From the NCBI GenBank assembly GCA_002868985.1, contig PKTV01000358.1, forward strand, positions 1-9,806: DNA of 9,806 nucleotides. The letters run 5' to 3'. A model generated the notes under the pieces. It was not told the DNA's origin. It did no database searches and worked only from the letters and a program-made list of their open reading frames with translations. Positions within the stretch are counted from its first letter, which is position 1; each line of letters starts with the position of its first letter. Shown one piece after another: positions 1 through 6,724 of this stretch. The translations under genes and the position numbers were made by a program. The stretch comes from Desulfobacteraceae bacterium. GTDB lineage: Bacteria > Desulfobacterota > Desulfobacteria > Desulfobacterales > UBA11574.

Positions 1-42
1 AGGGCTCAAATAATTGTTAGGAATTTATTATGGAGACGGTTC

Positions 43-1359
43 GTGTCGAACATTAAAACGTTGACAAGACTCATGCAGGAACTGGAAGATCAATTGACGG
101 TCTGCATGCGGTGCGGCATGTGCCAGGCGGTTTGTCCGCTTTTTGCGGAAACCGGCAGGGAAGCCGATGTGGCCCGGGGAAAACTGGCACTCCTTGAAGG
201 ACTATTGCAGGAAATGTTCAAAGATCCAAAAGGCGTATACGAACGCCTGAATCGGTGCCTTCTGTGCGGATCGTGTTCCGCCAATTGCCCCAGCGGTGTG
301 AGTGTGATGGAAATCTTTATCAAATCCCGCGCTATTCTTACCGGTTTTATGGGCCTTTCACCGTCTAAAAAACTCCTTTTGAGGGGGATGCTCTCTCGCC
401 CTGAACTTTTTAATCGAATGGCGGAGTGGGGCTCAAGGTTCCAAAAAATTTTCTCAAAACCGGCTAATGAAGTCATCGGCACGTCCTGTGCCAGGTTCGT
501 CTCACCGCTGATTGGAAACCGGCATTTCATTCCTCTGGCCCAAACGCCGTTTCATCACCTGATGCCGGCTTTGAATACTCAAAAAGGCCATTCAGGTATT
601 AAAGTGGCTTTTTATGTCGGGTGCCTTATCGACAAATTTTTTCCCAAAGTCGCTCAGGACGTCGTCCATGTTTTAAACCATCATGGCGTGGGGATTTTTA
701 TGCCCCAAGATCAAAGCTGCTGCGGGATTCCGGCCGTCTCTTCAGGAGACACGGTGACCTTTAACCGTCTTCTTCGCCACAACTTAGAAATATTCGATGC
801 CGAAAAGTTTGATTATTTTGTAACATCTTGTGCCACATGCACATCGACTATTAAGGAAATATGGCCGATGATGGCGGATCAAGAGTCCGGCTTCGTTCAG
901 ACCAGAGTGGCGTCGATTTCCCAGAAAACCATTGACATCAATCAGTTTCTGGTATCGAAAATCGGGATTAAAAAGGTCGACATTGATAACCATGTCGAAC
1001 CTGTCGATATCACCTACCATGATCCGTGCCATCTCAAAAAATCTTTGGGCGTGTCTTTGGAACCCCGGGCTCTCATCAATGCCCACCCGGGCTATCGGCT
1101 AAAAGAAATGCCTGAATCCGACCGGTGCTGCGGGCTGGGAGGGAGTTTTAATCTGCAATATTACGACCTGTCATCCAATATCGGCAGAATAAAGATAGAT
1201 CATATCATTGCTTCCTCGTGTTCGACGGTGGCCACCGGATGCCCGGCCTGCATGCTTCAACTCTCGGACATGCTGTCCAGATCCGGGAAAAATATCCGGG
1301 TCAGACATCCCATCCAAATCTATGCGGAGCTATTGACAAATTATTATGGGGAGACATAG
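43..1359 (+). CDS. GlcF/LdhB-type iron-sulfur oxidoreductase subunit (two 4Fe-4S motifs plus two CCG domains)
   Basis: This 438-residue protein is the electron-transfer subunit of a 2-hydroxyacid (glycolate or lactate) oxidoreductase. Two ferredoxin motifs are seen at C21-C24-C27-C31 and C72-C75-C78-C82, each with the fourth Cys followed by Pro. Two cysteine-rich CCG domains follow: C194 with C226-C227-G228, and D327-P-C329-H with C362-C363-G364, ending in G-C400-P-A-C403. CCG domains bind iron-sulfur centres in GlcF, LutA and HdrB/D. No membrane segment is evident, so it is probably cytoplasmic or membrane-associated through partners. The GTG start at 43 is favoured by GGAGA at 32-36, six bases upstream; the frame stays open to base 1, so a longer N-terminus cannot be excluded. 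The other two forward frames stop at 11-13 and 18-20, consistent with an upstream gene (typically the FAD subunit GlcD) ending there, though its identity is not visible. Length fits GlcF (about 400-440 residues). The exact substrate cannot be told from this subunit. Confidence 0.9.
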   Translation: MSNIKTLTRLMQELEDQLTVCMRCGMCQAVCPLFAETGREADVARGKLALLEGLLQEMFKDPKGVYERLNRCLLCGSCSANCPSGVSVMEIFIKSRAILTGFMGLSPSKKLLLRGMLSRPELFNRMAEWGSRFQKIFSKPANEVIGTSCARFVSPLIGNRHFIPLAQTPFHHLMPALNTQKGHSGIKVAFYVGCLIDKFFPKVAQDVVHVLNHHGVGIFMPQDQSCCGIPAVSSGDTVTFNRLLRHNLEIFDAEKFDYFVTSCATCTSTIKEIWPMMADQESGFVQTRVASISQKTIDINQFLVSKIGIKKVDIDNHVEPVDITYHDPCHLKKSLGVSLEPRALINAHPGYRLKEMPESDRCCGLGGSFNLQYYDLSSNIGRIKIDHIIASSCSTVATGCPACMLQLSDMLSRSGKNIRVRHPIQIYAELLTNYYGET

Positions 1360-1375
1360 CTCCGACGAGTCAAAA

Positions 1376-1582
1376 TTAATTAGTGTCCATCCATAAATGG
1401 CTTTTTTTGTCCTGCTCGGCGTTCTCCGCGGGTTTCCGGCTGCGGCGTACAGACGTACGCCTTCCTGTCCCGTGAGCGGGGACCGCAAACCCTTGTGCGG
1501 CCTTGATCAGAACAAAAATTGCTCATTTCTAAATTGGACACCTATTGTGTTCATTTTGAATTCATGGATGGACACTATTTAA
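1376..1582. mobile_element. MITE-like fold-back element with terminal inverted repeats
   Basis: The ends are inverted copies: TAGTGTCCATCCAT at 1381-1394 and ATGGATGGACACTA at 1564-1577 are perfect over 14 bp, and pairing extends to 1376-1394/1564-1582 with one mismatch. If the repeat is read as GTGTCCATCCAT, a TA dinucleotide flanks each end, as expected for TA-targeting (Tc1/mariner/IS630-type) elements; this is suggestive only. The interior is itself folded: a perfect 7-bp stem GGCGTAC/GTACGCC (1444-1450/1455-1461, loop AGAC), then 1430-1439 with 1483-1492 (9 of 10), 1426-1429 with 1497-1500, and 1405-1419 with 1503-1517 (about 13 of 15 counting wobbles). A second right-hand end-like copy, TGGACAC at 1535-1541, forms a stem with 1547-1553. 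A 61-codon frame inside (1397-1582) resembles no protein and is probably chance. Element status is inferred from structure; copy number is unknown. Confidence 0.7.
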
Positions 1583-1632
1583 AATTTCGACTGAGGGGAA
1601 AGAAAATAAAAACAATGGGGAGACGTCCGGGG

Positions 1633-2544
1633 TTAAGAATTTTCAGCAAACAGGAATGAAATTGCGTTTCGTCCTTTTTCTTTTGAAAGATACATGGCCT
1701 GGTCAGCTCTTTTTATAAATGCTGACAGCGATTCTTTATTATGATATTCCGTCACACCGACACTGACGGTAACGGTGACAACATTTTCGGGTTCCGGAAA
1801 AAAATTTTCGAATTCCACGGCGGTTTTAATCCTGTAGGCGACATTATTGGCCTCTTCAGCAGTGGTCTCCGGAAGAATAACCGTAAATTCTTCACCGCCA
1901 TATCTATAGGCGGAATCCATTGTTCTAAGACATGATTGGATGATCTGTCCTATTCTAACCAGAACTTTGTCGCCTTCAAGGTGACCGTATGTATCGTTGT
2001 ACACTTTAAAGTTATCAATATCTAAAAGCAAAAGCGCAAGGGGGTGACCATACCGGCTACAGCGACCAATCTCTATTTCCAGCAAATGATAAAAATGTCT
2101 TAAATTGTATAATTTGGTGAGGCCATCTGTTATTGCAAGATTTTCAAGCTTGCTGAGAATGCGGTTGCGCTCCTTGGTGAGTCGTCTTTCTTTTAAGACT
2201 CTTTTCAATCTCAGTAACAGTTCCTCAAAACGAAATGGTTTGAAAACAAGATCGCTGGCACCCTTATTAATTGCTTCTTCATAAGAATAATTCTCACTGT
2301 AACCCGTCATTACAATGACATCGATATCGTAATTTTGTTTGATTTGAGATGTAAGTTGAAGACCATCCTTGCCGGGAAGCAAAATATCGGTTATGACAAT
2401 TTGAATAGTGCCTGATTTTATTATTTCAAGCGCCTCTTCGGCACTGGGAGCTGAGAAGGTTTCGAAGTATGATTTTGTAAAGAATTCATGTATGGAATTC
2501 CTAATGGCATCATCATCTTCAACAATTAAAATGTGTTCACCCAT
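1633..2544 (-). CDS. Response-regulator diguanylate cyclase (REC-GGDEF)
   Basis: This 303-residue cytoplasmic protein should make cyclic di-GMP from two GTP when phosphorylated by an unseen histidine kinase. The receiver domain (about residues 1-120) has the acidic pocket E9-D10-D11, phospho-acceptor D53 in TDILLPGKDG, T80 and the K102-P103 pair. A basic, helical linker (about 105-135) leads into the GGDEF domain (about 136-300). It carries the active-site motif GGEEF at 216-220, the metal-binding D175-I-D177-N-F-K stretch, and an inhibitory I-site RxxD (R207-T-M-D210) exactly five residues before GGEEF. So it looks catalytically intact and subject to product inhibition. There is no output domain beyond GGDEF and no transmembrane segment. 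The start at 2544 gives a standard REC N-terminus, and AGGATGAG lies 11-18 bases upstream. It is transcribed divergently from lepA and has no adjacent kinase, so its input is unknown. Confidence 0.93.
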   Translation of the reverse strand: MGEHILIVEDDDAIRNSIHEFFTKSYFETFSAPSAEEALEIIKSGTIQIVITDILLPGKDGLQLTSQIKQNYDIDVIVMTGYSENYSYEEAINKGASDLVFKPFRFEELLLRLKRVLKERRLTKERNRILSKLENLAITDGLTKLYNLRHFYHLLEIEIGRCSRYGHPLALLLLDIDNFKVYNDTYGHLEGDKVLVRIGQIIQSCLRTMDSAYRYGGEEFTVILPETTAEEANNVAYRIKTAVEFENFFPEPENVVTVTVSVGVTEYHNKESLSAFIKRADQAMYLSKEKGRNAISFLFAENS

Positions 2545-2608
2545 TTCTATTTATCTCATCCTATTCTTTTTCATCCAAAGAGATATATCGGCACTTTTAG
2601 TATCAGGG

Positions 2609-2636
2609 TTGACATATTTATTATCATTTTGATAAA
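2609..2636 (+). promoter_or_regulatory. Candidate sigma-70-type promoter for lepA-leuCD
   Basis: A perfect -35 hexamer TTGACA (2609-2614) is followed after 16 bp by GATAAA (2631-2636, four of six matches to TATAAT). It lies about 95 bp upstream of the lepA start, in the 188-bp space between divergent genes. No other pair of boxes in this space is as good. The assignment is by motif only; the weak -10 keeps confidence moderate. Confidence 0.45.
2613..2631. promoter_or_regulatory. Possible operator: Fur-box-like sequence in the lepA promoter spacer
   Basis: Read on the minus strand, 2631-2613 is CAAAATGATAATAAATATG, which by my count matches 14 of 19 positions of the classical Fur box. It also overlaps a perfect short palindrome TTATCA-TTT-TGATAA at 2621-2635. 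It sits between the putative -35 and -10 of lepA and upstream of the divergent diguanylate cyclase, a good place for a repressor. However, the spacer is very AT-rich and such matches occur by chance, and neither flanking gene is a usual iron-regulated gene. Confidence 0.2.
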
Positions 2637-2732
2637 AAATTGCTCCTTGATAAAGTGTCGCAAGCATATGAAACCTTATAAAGGCTTTTAACATAACTTG
2701 AAAGAAAGATGGTGTCAACAGGCTTTTGAACG

Positions 2733-4562
2733 ATGCCGGACACAGAAAGATACGTAAAAAATAAAATGAAAAACATAAGAAATTTCAGCATTGTAGCTCA
2801 TATTGATCATGGCAAATCGACCCTTTCGGACCGCCTGATCCAGATGACCCATGTTGTCCTTGATCGTGACTTTAAAGATCAGATATTGGACAACATGGAC
2901 ATTGAACGGGAACGGGGTATCACCATAAAAAGCCAGACCATCTGCCTGCCGTATACGGCCAAAAACAATCAATCCTACTCTTTAAATCTGATAGACACCC
3001 CCGGCCATGTGGATTTTACCTATGAAGTGTCACGGGCGCTGGCCTCTTGCGAGGGCGCTTTGCTCCTCATCGATGCCAGTCAGGGCGTTGAAGCCCAAAC
3101 CCTTGCGAACTTGTACCTCGCTCTTGAACACGATCTTGAAATCATTCCGGTAATTAACAAAATTGATCTTCCTTCAGCCGATATCGATCGGGTCAAGGAA
3201 CAGATCGAAGACGACTTGGGACTTGATCCTGAAACAGCGTTACTGACATCCGCAAAGGAAGGGATCGGCATTGAAGAGGTGCTGGAAGGGGTAGTGAATC
3301 GTCTCCCCCCGCCATCCGGTGATCCGGAATTACCACTCAAAGCATTGATTTTTGATTCCCACTATGATTCTTTCCGGGGAACGATTGTTCACGTCCGGGT
3401 TTTCCAGGGAACCGTAAAACCGAAAGATGTCATTTTTTTTATGTCCAATAAGGCCGCTTATAAGGTTGAAGAAGTTGGCATCTTTCAAATCGAACGCATT
3501 CCTAAAAAAGAGCTTTCAGCAGGAGAAGTCGGCTATATTATCGCAGGAATTAAGACCGTCAGCGATACCCGCTGCGGAGATACCATCACCCTAAAACATC
3601 GTCCCTGTGATGCCCCTATGCCGGGTTTCAAGGAAACAAAACCGGTGGTATTTTCTTCGATCTATCCGGTGGCTTCCGACGACTATGAAGACCTGGCTGT
3701 CGGCCTGGAAAAGTTGAAGCTCAATGACGCTTCCCTGATTTATGAAAAAGATACGTCGGTGGCGTTGGGGTTTGGGTTTCGTTGCGGCTTTTTAGGCCTC
3801 CTCCATCTGGAGGTTGTTCAGGAGCGCCTCGAGCGTGAATACAATCTTTCATTGATATTGACGGCGCCTTCGGTCCGATACGAGTTAATCATGAATGACG
3901 GATCCTCAAAGATCATCGACAACCCGGCATTGTATCCGGATCCGACAACCATTGAACGCACAAAAGAACCGTTTATCCGTGCGGGAATCATCATTCCGGA
4001 TCGATATATGGGCGCAATCATGAAGCTGTGTCTGGATAACAGAGGAATTAACAAAACATATCAGTATTTAACCAATAATCGTCTGGAAATGATATTTGAT
4101 CTTCCACTGGCAGAAGTCATTTACGATTTTTATGACAAGCTCAAATCCGTGACCCAGGGATACGGCTCCTTTGATTACGATATCATCGATTTTAGAGAAA
4201 CCGATCTGGTCAAATTTGACATATTGATCAACGGGGAGCGCGTTGATGCGCTTTCTCAGCTTGTTCATCGAGACCGGGCGGTGGATCGCGCAAGACGCGC
4301 CTGCGAAAAACTTCGCGAGGAAATTCCAAGACAGATGTTTAAAATAGCCATTCAGGGGGCCATCGGCGGAAATATTATTGCCCGGAAGACGATTTCACCC
4401 TTTAGAAAGGATGTCACTGCAAAATGCTATGGCGGCGACGTCTCACGAAAACGAAAGCTTTTGGAAAAGCAAAAAAAAGGAAAAAAACGGATGAAAATGG
4501 TGGGGCAGGTCATGATTCCACAGTCTGCATTTCTCTCGGTTTTAAAGTCGGACACCGATTAG
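2733..4562 (+). CDS. lepA: Elongation factor 4 (LepA), ribosome-associated translational GTPase
   Basis: LepA/EF4 binds ribosomes and affects initiation and elongation. All GTPase motifs are present: G1 A22-HIDHGKST, the switch region RERGITIK, G3 D88-TPGH92 with the conserved His, G4 N142-KID145 and G5 S173-AK175. EF-G-like domains II, III and V follow. The LepA-only C-terminal domain ends in a basic segment starting [11 protein letters not shown] at about residue 567, which separates it from EF-G, BipA and TetM. The ATG at 2733 gives 609 residues. An internal ATG at 2766 gives the family-standard start MKNIRNFSI and 598 residues (E. coli has 599), so 2766 may be the true start; neither has a strong ribosome binding site. 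It is first in a same-strand row with leuC and leuD, but the 88-bp repeat-bearing gap before leuC makes co-transcription uncertain. Confidence 0.97.
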   Translation: MPDTERYVKNKMKNIRNFSIVAHIDHGKSTLSDRLIQMTHVVLDRDFKDQILDNMDIERERGITIKSQTICLPYTAKNNQSYSLNLIDTPGHVDFTYEVSRALASCEGALLLIDASQGVEAQTLANLYLALEHDLEIIPVINKIDLPSADIDRVKEQIEDDLGLDPETALLTSAKEGIGIEEVLEGVVNRLPPPSGDPELPLKALIFDSHYDSFRGTIVHVRVFQGTVKPKDVIFFMSNKAAYKVEEVGIFQIERIPKKELSAGEVGYIIAGIKTVSDTRCGDTITLKHRPCDAPMPGFKETKPVVFSSIYPVASDDYEDLAVGLEKLKLNDASLIYEKDTSVALGFGFRCGFLGLLHLEVVQERLEREYNLSLILTAPSVRYELIMNDGSSKIIDNPALYPDPTTIERTKEPFIRAGIIIPDRYMGAIMKLCLDNRGINKTYQYLTNNRLEMIFDLPLAEVIYDFYDKLKSVTQGYGSFDYDIIDFRETDLVKFDILINGERVDALSQLVHRDRAVDRARRACEKLREEIPRQMFKIAIQGAIGGNIIARKTISPFRKDVTAKCYGGDVSRKRKLLEKQKKGKKRMKMVGQVMIPQSAFLSVLKSDTD

Positions 4563-4567
4563 AAGTT

Positions 4568-4605
4568 AAAAGTGAGCTAAAGTTTGAAGTGAACTAAAGT
4601 TTTAG
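4568..4605. repeat. Short tandem repeat upstream of leuC (unit about AGTGANCTAAAGTTTGA)
   Basis: Two imperfect units stand head to tail: AGTGAGCTAAAGTTTGA at 4571-4587 and AGTGAACTAAAGTTTTAGA from 4588. The same family recurs downstream of leuD at 6554-6600 in the same orientation. It fills most of the lepA-leuC gap and ends before the leuC ribosome binding site (AGGAGG, 4641-4646). It has no coding potential. The function is unknown; it looks like a dispersed intergenic repeat. Confidence 0.7.
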
Positions 4606-4650
4606 AAATCGACACAGGAAAGATCAATGAATGAAAACTAAGGAGGATGT

Positions 4651-5937
4651 ATGGGCAGAACCATCGCTGAAAAAATTTTTGACGCTCACAGGGTTGATCA
4701 TCCCGAGAAAGACATTCATGTCATTCGGTTGGATGCGGTATTCTGTCATGAGATCACAACCCCGGTCGCCGTCAATGATCTTGTCAGCCGAGGCAAAGAC
4801 AGGGTATTCGATCCCGATAAAATCAAGGTTGTCATTGATCATGTTTCACCGGCAAAAGATTCGAAAACCGCCATACAGGGAAAAATCCTGAGGGAATGGG
4901 CCAGGCGACACAACATCCGGGATTTTTTCGATATCGGCAGAAATGGTGTCTGTCATGCCCTTTTCCCGGAAAAGGGATTTGTACGCCCCGGGTACACGGT
5001 GATCATGGGGGATTCTCATACCTGTACCCACGGTGCCTTCGGCGCATTTGCCGCCGGCGTTGGAACAACGGATCTCGAAGTGGGAATTCTCAAGGGCGTC
5101 TGTGCCTTCCGTTCCCCGTCAACCATAAAAATCGATATCGCCGGCCGGTTGCCCGACGGTGTTTTTGCTAAAGACGTGATCCTTTTTATCATCCACCGGC
5201 TGGGGGTTAACGGCGCCACCAATAAAATTTTGGAATTCACCGGCCCGGTGGTCGATGCCATGAGTATGGAATCGAGGATGACGCTCTGCAATATGGCCGT
5301 TGAGGCCGGTGCAACCTCGGGTATATGCAATCCCGACATGACCACCGTCGAATATCTCTGGGAATTCATCCAAGACGACCATGCAGATAAAGAATCCGCC
5401 CTGGCAACGTTTGAAAACTTTCATTCAGATCCTGACGCCCGATATGACCAAATCATTGAACATGATGTCAGTCGATTAGAACCCATGGTGACCTTTGGTT
5501 ATAAACCCGATCAGGTCAAGCCTGTAAAAGAGATGGCATCCACCAAGGTGGACCAGATCTATATCGGATCCTGCACCAATGGAAGAATCGAAGACCTCAG
5601 GGTTGCGGCACAGGTGCTCAAGGGGAAAAAGATCAGCGATTCGGTAAGGGGCATTGTATCTCCGGCAACACCCAAAGCTTTTCGTCAGGCAATGGAAGAA
5701 GGTATTCTGAAAACATTTATGGATTCCGGATTTTGTGTCACGAATCCGACCTGCGGGGCTTGCCTGGGCATGAGCAACGGCGTTCTGGCAGAAGGCGAAG
5801 TCTGTGCATCCACGACAAACAGAAATTTTAACGGCCGCATGGGCAAAGGCGGGATGGTCCACCTGGTAAGTCCTGCGACAGCCGCAGCCACAGCCATTGC
5901 AGGTTTGATCACAAATTCAGAATTATACAAGGGGTAA
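4651..5937 (+). CDS. leuC: 3-isopropylmalate dehydratase (aconitase family) large subunit
   Basis: This is the iron-sulfur catalytic subunit of a two-subunit hydro-lyase. In leucine synthesis LeuCD interconverts 2- and 3-isopropylmalate. The three 4Fe-4S ligands are visible: C308 in YIGSCTNGR, and C368/C371 in NPTCGACLG. The substrate-site motif D121-SHTC-THGAFGAFAAGVGTTDLE and the H-x-SPAKD region are also present. At 428 residues it belongs to the compact LeuC/HacA branch seen in archaea and many anaerobes; E. coli LeuC is about 466. The start at 4651 lies four bases after a strong AGGAGG (4641-4646); a competing ATG at 4647 stops within eight codons. leuD begins two bases after the stop, so the subunits are co-expressed. 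Members of this branch also act on homocitrate or citramalate-derived substrates, so leucine synthesis is likely but not proven; no leuA or leuB is in the window. Confidence 0.92.
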   Translation: MGRTIAEKIFDAHRVDHPEKDIHVIRLDAVFCHEITTPVAVNDLVSRGKDRVFDPDKIKVVIDHVSPAKDSKTAIQGKILREWARRHNIRDFFDIGRNGVCHALFPEKGFVRPGYTVIMGDSHTCTHGAFGAFAAGVGTTDLEVGILKGVCAFRSPSTIKIDIAGRLPDGVFAKDVILFIIHRLGVNGATNKILEFTGPVVDAMSMESRMTLCNMAVEAGATSGICNPDMTTVEYLWEFIQDDHADKESALATFENFHSDPDARYDQIIEHDVSRLEPMVTFGYKPDQVKPVKEMASTKVDQIYIGSCTNGRIEDLRVAAQVLKGKKISDSVRGIVSPATPKAFRQAMEEGILKTFMDSGFCVTNPTCGACLGMSNGVLAEGEVCASTTNRNFNGRMGKGGMVHLVSPATAAATAIAGLITNSELYKG

Positions 5938-5939
5938 CC

Positions 5940-6464
5940 ATGAAAAATTTCAGTGGAAACGTACTCTTTCTTGACCGGTCTGACATTAATACAGACGAAA
6001 TCATTCCTGCAAAATATCTCACGGAAATTTCCAAGCAGGCATTGAAACCCTATCTATTAGAGGATATCAAACTGGAAGGATTCAACCCACAACGTGACGT
6101 TAAAGGAAAACATGTCATTATTACACGGGCGAATTTTGGATGTGGCTCTTCAAGAGAACACGCACCATGGGCACTTGAAGCCAACGACATCCATCTGGTT
6201 ATTGCTGAAAACTTTGCCAGAATTTTCAGACAGAATATGTTCAACTGTGGAATGATAGCGGTGGAACTCTCCGGTCAGACCATCGATGATATTTTTAAAG
6301 AATTTTCCGGCAAAGAAACGCATCTTGAAACAAATTTTGAAAACAATGCGTTTATCATTACAACCGATGGTCTTCATAAAGAAGTATCTTTTTCAATTTC
6401 CGATTTTGACCGCGCCCTGGTCATGACCGGCGGATGGGTGGAGTACGCGGATGCTAAGTATTGA
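5940..6464 (+). CDS. leuD: 3-isopropylmalate dehydratase (aconitase family) small subunit
   Basis: This 174-residue swivel-domain subunit completes the LeuCD enzyme. The family signature G67-CGSSREHAPWAL (C68, S70-S71-R72-E73) is intact, as is the N-terminal DRSDINTDEIIPAKYL. The loop that decides substrate choice in this branch reads Y26-L27-T28-E29. In methanogen enzymes it is YLRT for homoaconitase and YLVY/YLVM-like for isopropylmalate isomerase, so this loop matches neither type. The length suits the compact LeuD type (about 160-175; E. coli LeuD is about 200). The start follows the leuC stop by two bases, with AAGGGG (5929-5934) inside the end of leuC as ribosome binding site, which implies translational coupling. 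Function is confident at family level and less so for the exact substrate. Confidence 0.92.
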   Translation: MKNFSGNVLFLDRSDINTDEIIPAKYLTEISKQALKPYLLEDIKLEGFNPQRDVKGKHVIITRANFGCGSSREHAPWALEANDIHLVIAENFARIFRQNMFNCGMIAVELSGQTIDDIFKEFSGKETHLETNFENNAFIITTDGLHKEVSFSISDFDRALVMTGGWVEYADAKY

Positions 6465-6553
6465 CGGTATGTATTCAGGTGTCAGAGTTGGTAATAATCG
6501 CATTAGATAGACGACATAATCTCTACTAATTGAAATGTTACCGAAGCCTTCTC

Positions 6554-6600
6554 AAAAGTGCCTAAAGTTTGAAGTGATCTAAAGTGCCTAAAGTTGAGGT
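6554..6600. repeat. Second copy of the AGTG-CTAAAGTTTGA tandem repeat, downstream of leuD
   Basis: Three imperfect units are seen: AGTGCCTAAAGTTTGA (6557-6572), AGTGATCTAAAG (6573-6584) and TGCCTAAAGTTGA (6585-6597). They are in the same orientation as the copy at 4568-4605. The two loci share nearly the whole AAAAGTG...CTAAAGTTTGAAGTGA...CTAAAGT core, differing by one indel and a few substitutions. Together they bracket leuCD as direct repeats about 2 kb apart. Confidence 0.7.
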
Positions 6601-6614
6601 AGCGCTAACGCGCT
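6601..6614. other. Small perfect hairpin after leuD
   Basis: AGCGC (6601-6605) and GCGCT (6610-6614) pair perfectly around a TAAC loop, directly after the tandem repeat. The following bases (GTCATTATAAT) contain no T-run, so it is not a typical intrinsic terminator. It may be part of the repeat or a weak 3'-end stabiliser for leuCD RNA. Confidence 0.4.
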
Positions 6615-6645
6615 GTCATTATAATATAACTGGCTAAAAAATTTC

Positions 6646-6715
6646 TTAACCCCGACCCTTGACACCTAGCCTCTGACCCCCGACCCCTGACACCTGAAAC
6701 CCGAGCCCTGATCCC
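6646..6715. repeat. Ten consecutive, exactly phased heptamers (consensus about TGACMCC)
   Basis: The stretch splits without gaps into 7-base units: TTAACCC, CGACCCT, TGACACC, TAGCCTC, TGACCCC, CGACCCC, TGACACC, TGAAACC, CGAGCCC, TGATCCC. Every unit keeps the period while the bases vary, as expected for an old tandem array that expanded and then drifted. It is strongly strand-biased (C-rich on plus, G-rich on minus). It lies between the convergent ends of leuD and the FAH-family gene, ending 9 bp from the latter's stop codon. It is not coding in any frame. The period is seen directly; any function is unknown. Confidence 0.85.
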
Positions 6716-6724
6716 TGCAAGCTG

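Noticed and set aside
90..530. Long minus-strand frame antisense to the iron-sulfur subunit
   Set aside because: The opposite strand encodes a clear conserved protein with Cys motifs; the antisense product is Arg/Ser-rich and has no domain, so it is a shadow frame.
1397..1582. A 61-codon forward reading frame inside the fold-back element
   Set aside because: The translation shows no recognisable domain, the frame lies entirely in a self-complementary repeat, and there is no ribosome binding site.
1360..1632. Intrinsic terminator for the iron-sulfur oxidoreductase gene
   Set aside because: The strong stems here belong to the fold-back element and none is followed by a T-run in the needed direction.
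2709..2729. Tiny leader frame ATG-GTG-TCA... ending in TGA three bases before the lepA ATG at 2733
   Set aside because: Only six codons, with a poor ribosome binding site and no regulatory codon run; it is easily explained by chance.
4651..5937. Aconitase or homoaconitase as the identity of the large subunit
   Set aside because: The two-subunit split with an adjacent short swivel subunit and the overall length fit LeuC better. The YLTE loop lacks the Arg expected for homoaconitase, but substrate remains unproven.
6646..6715. CRISPR array
   Set aside because: The units are 7 bp and contiguous, with no spacers and no cas genes nearby; it is a simple tandem repeat.
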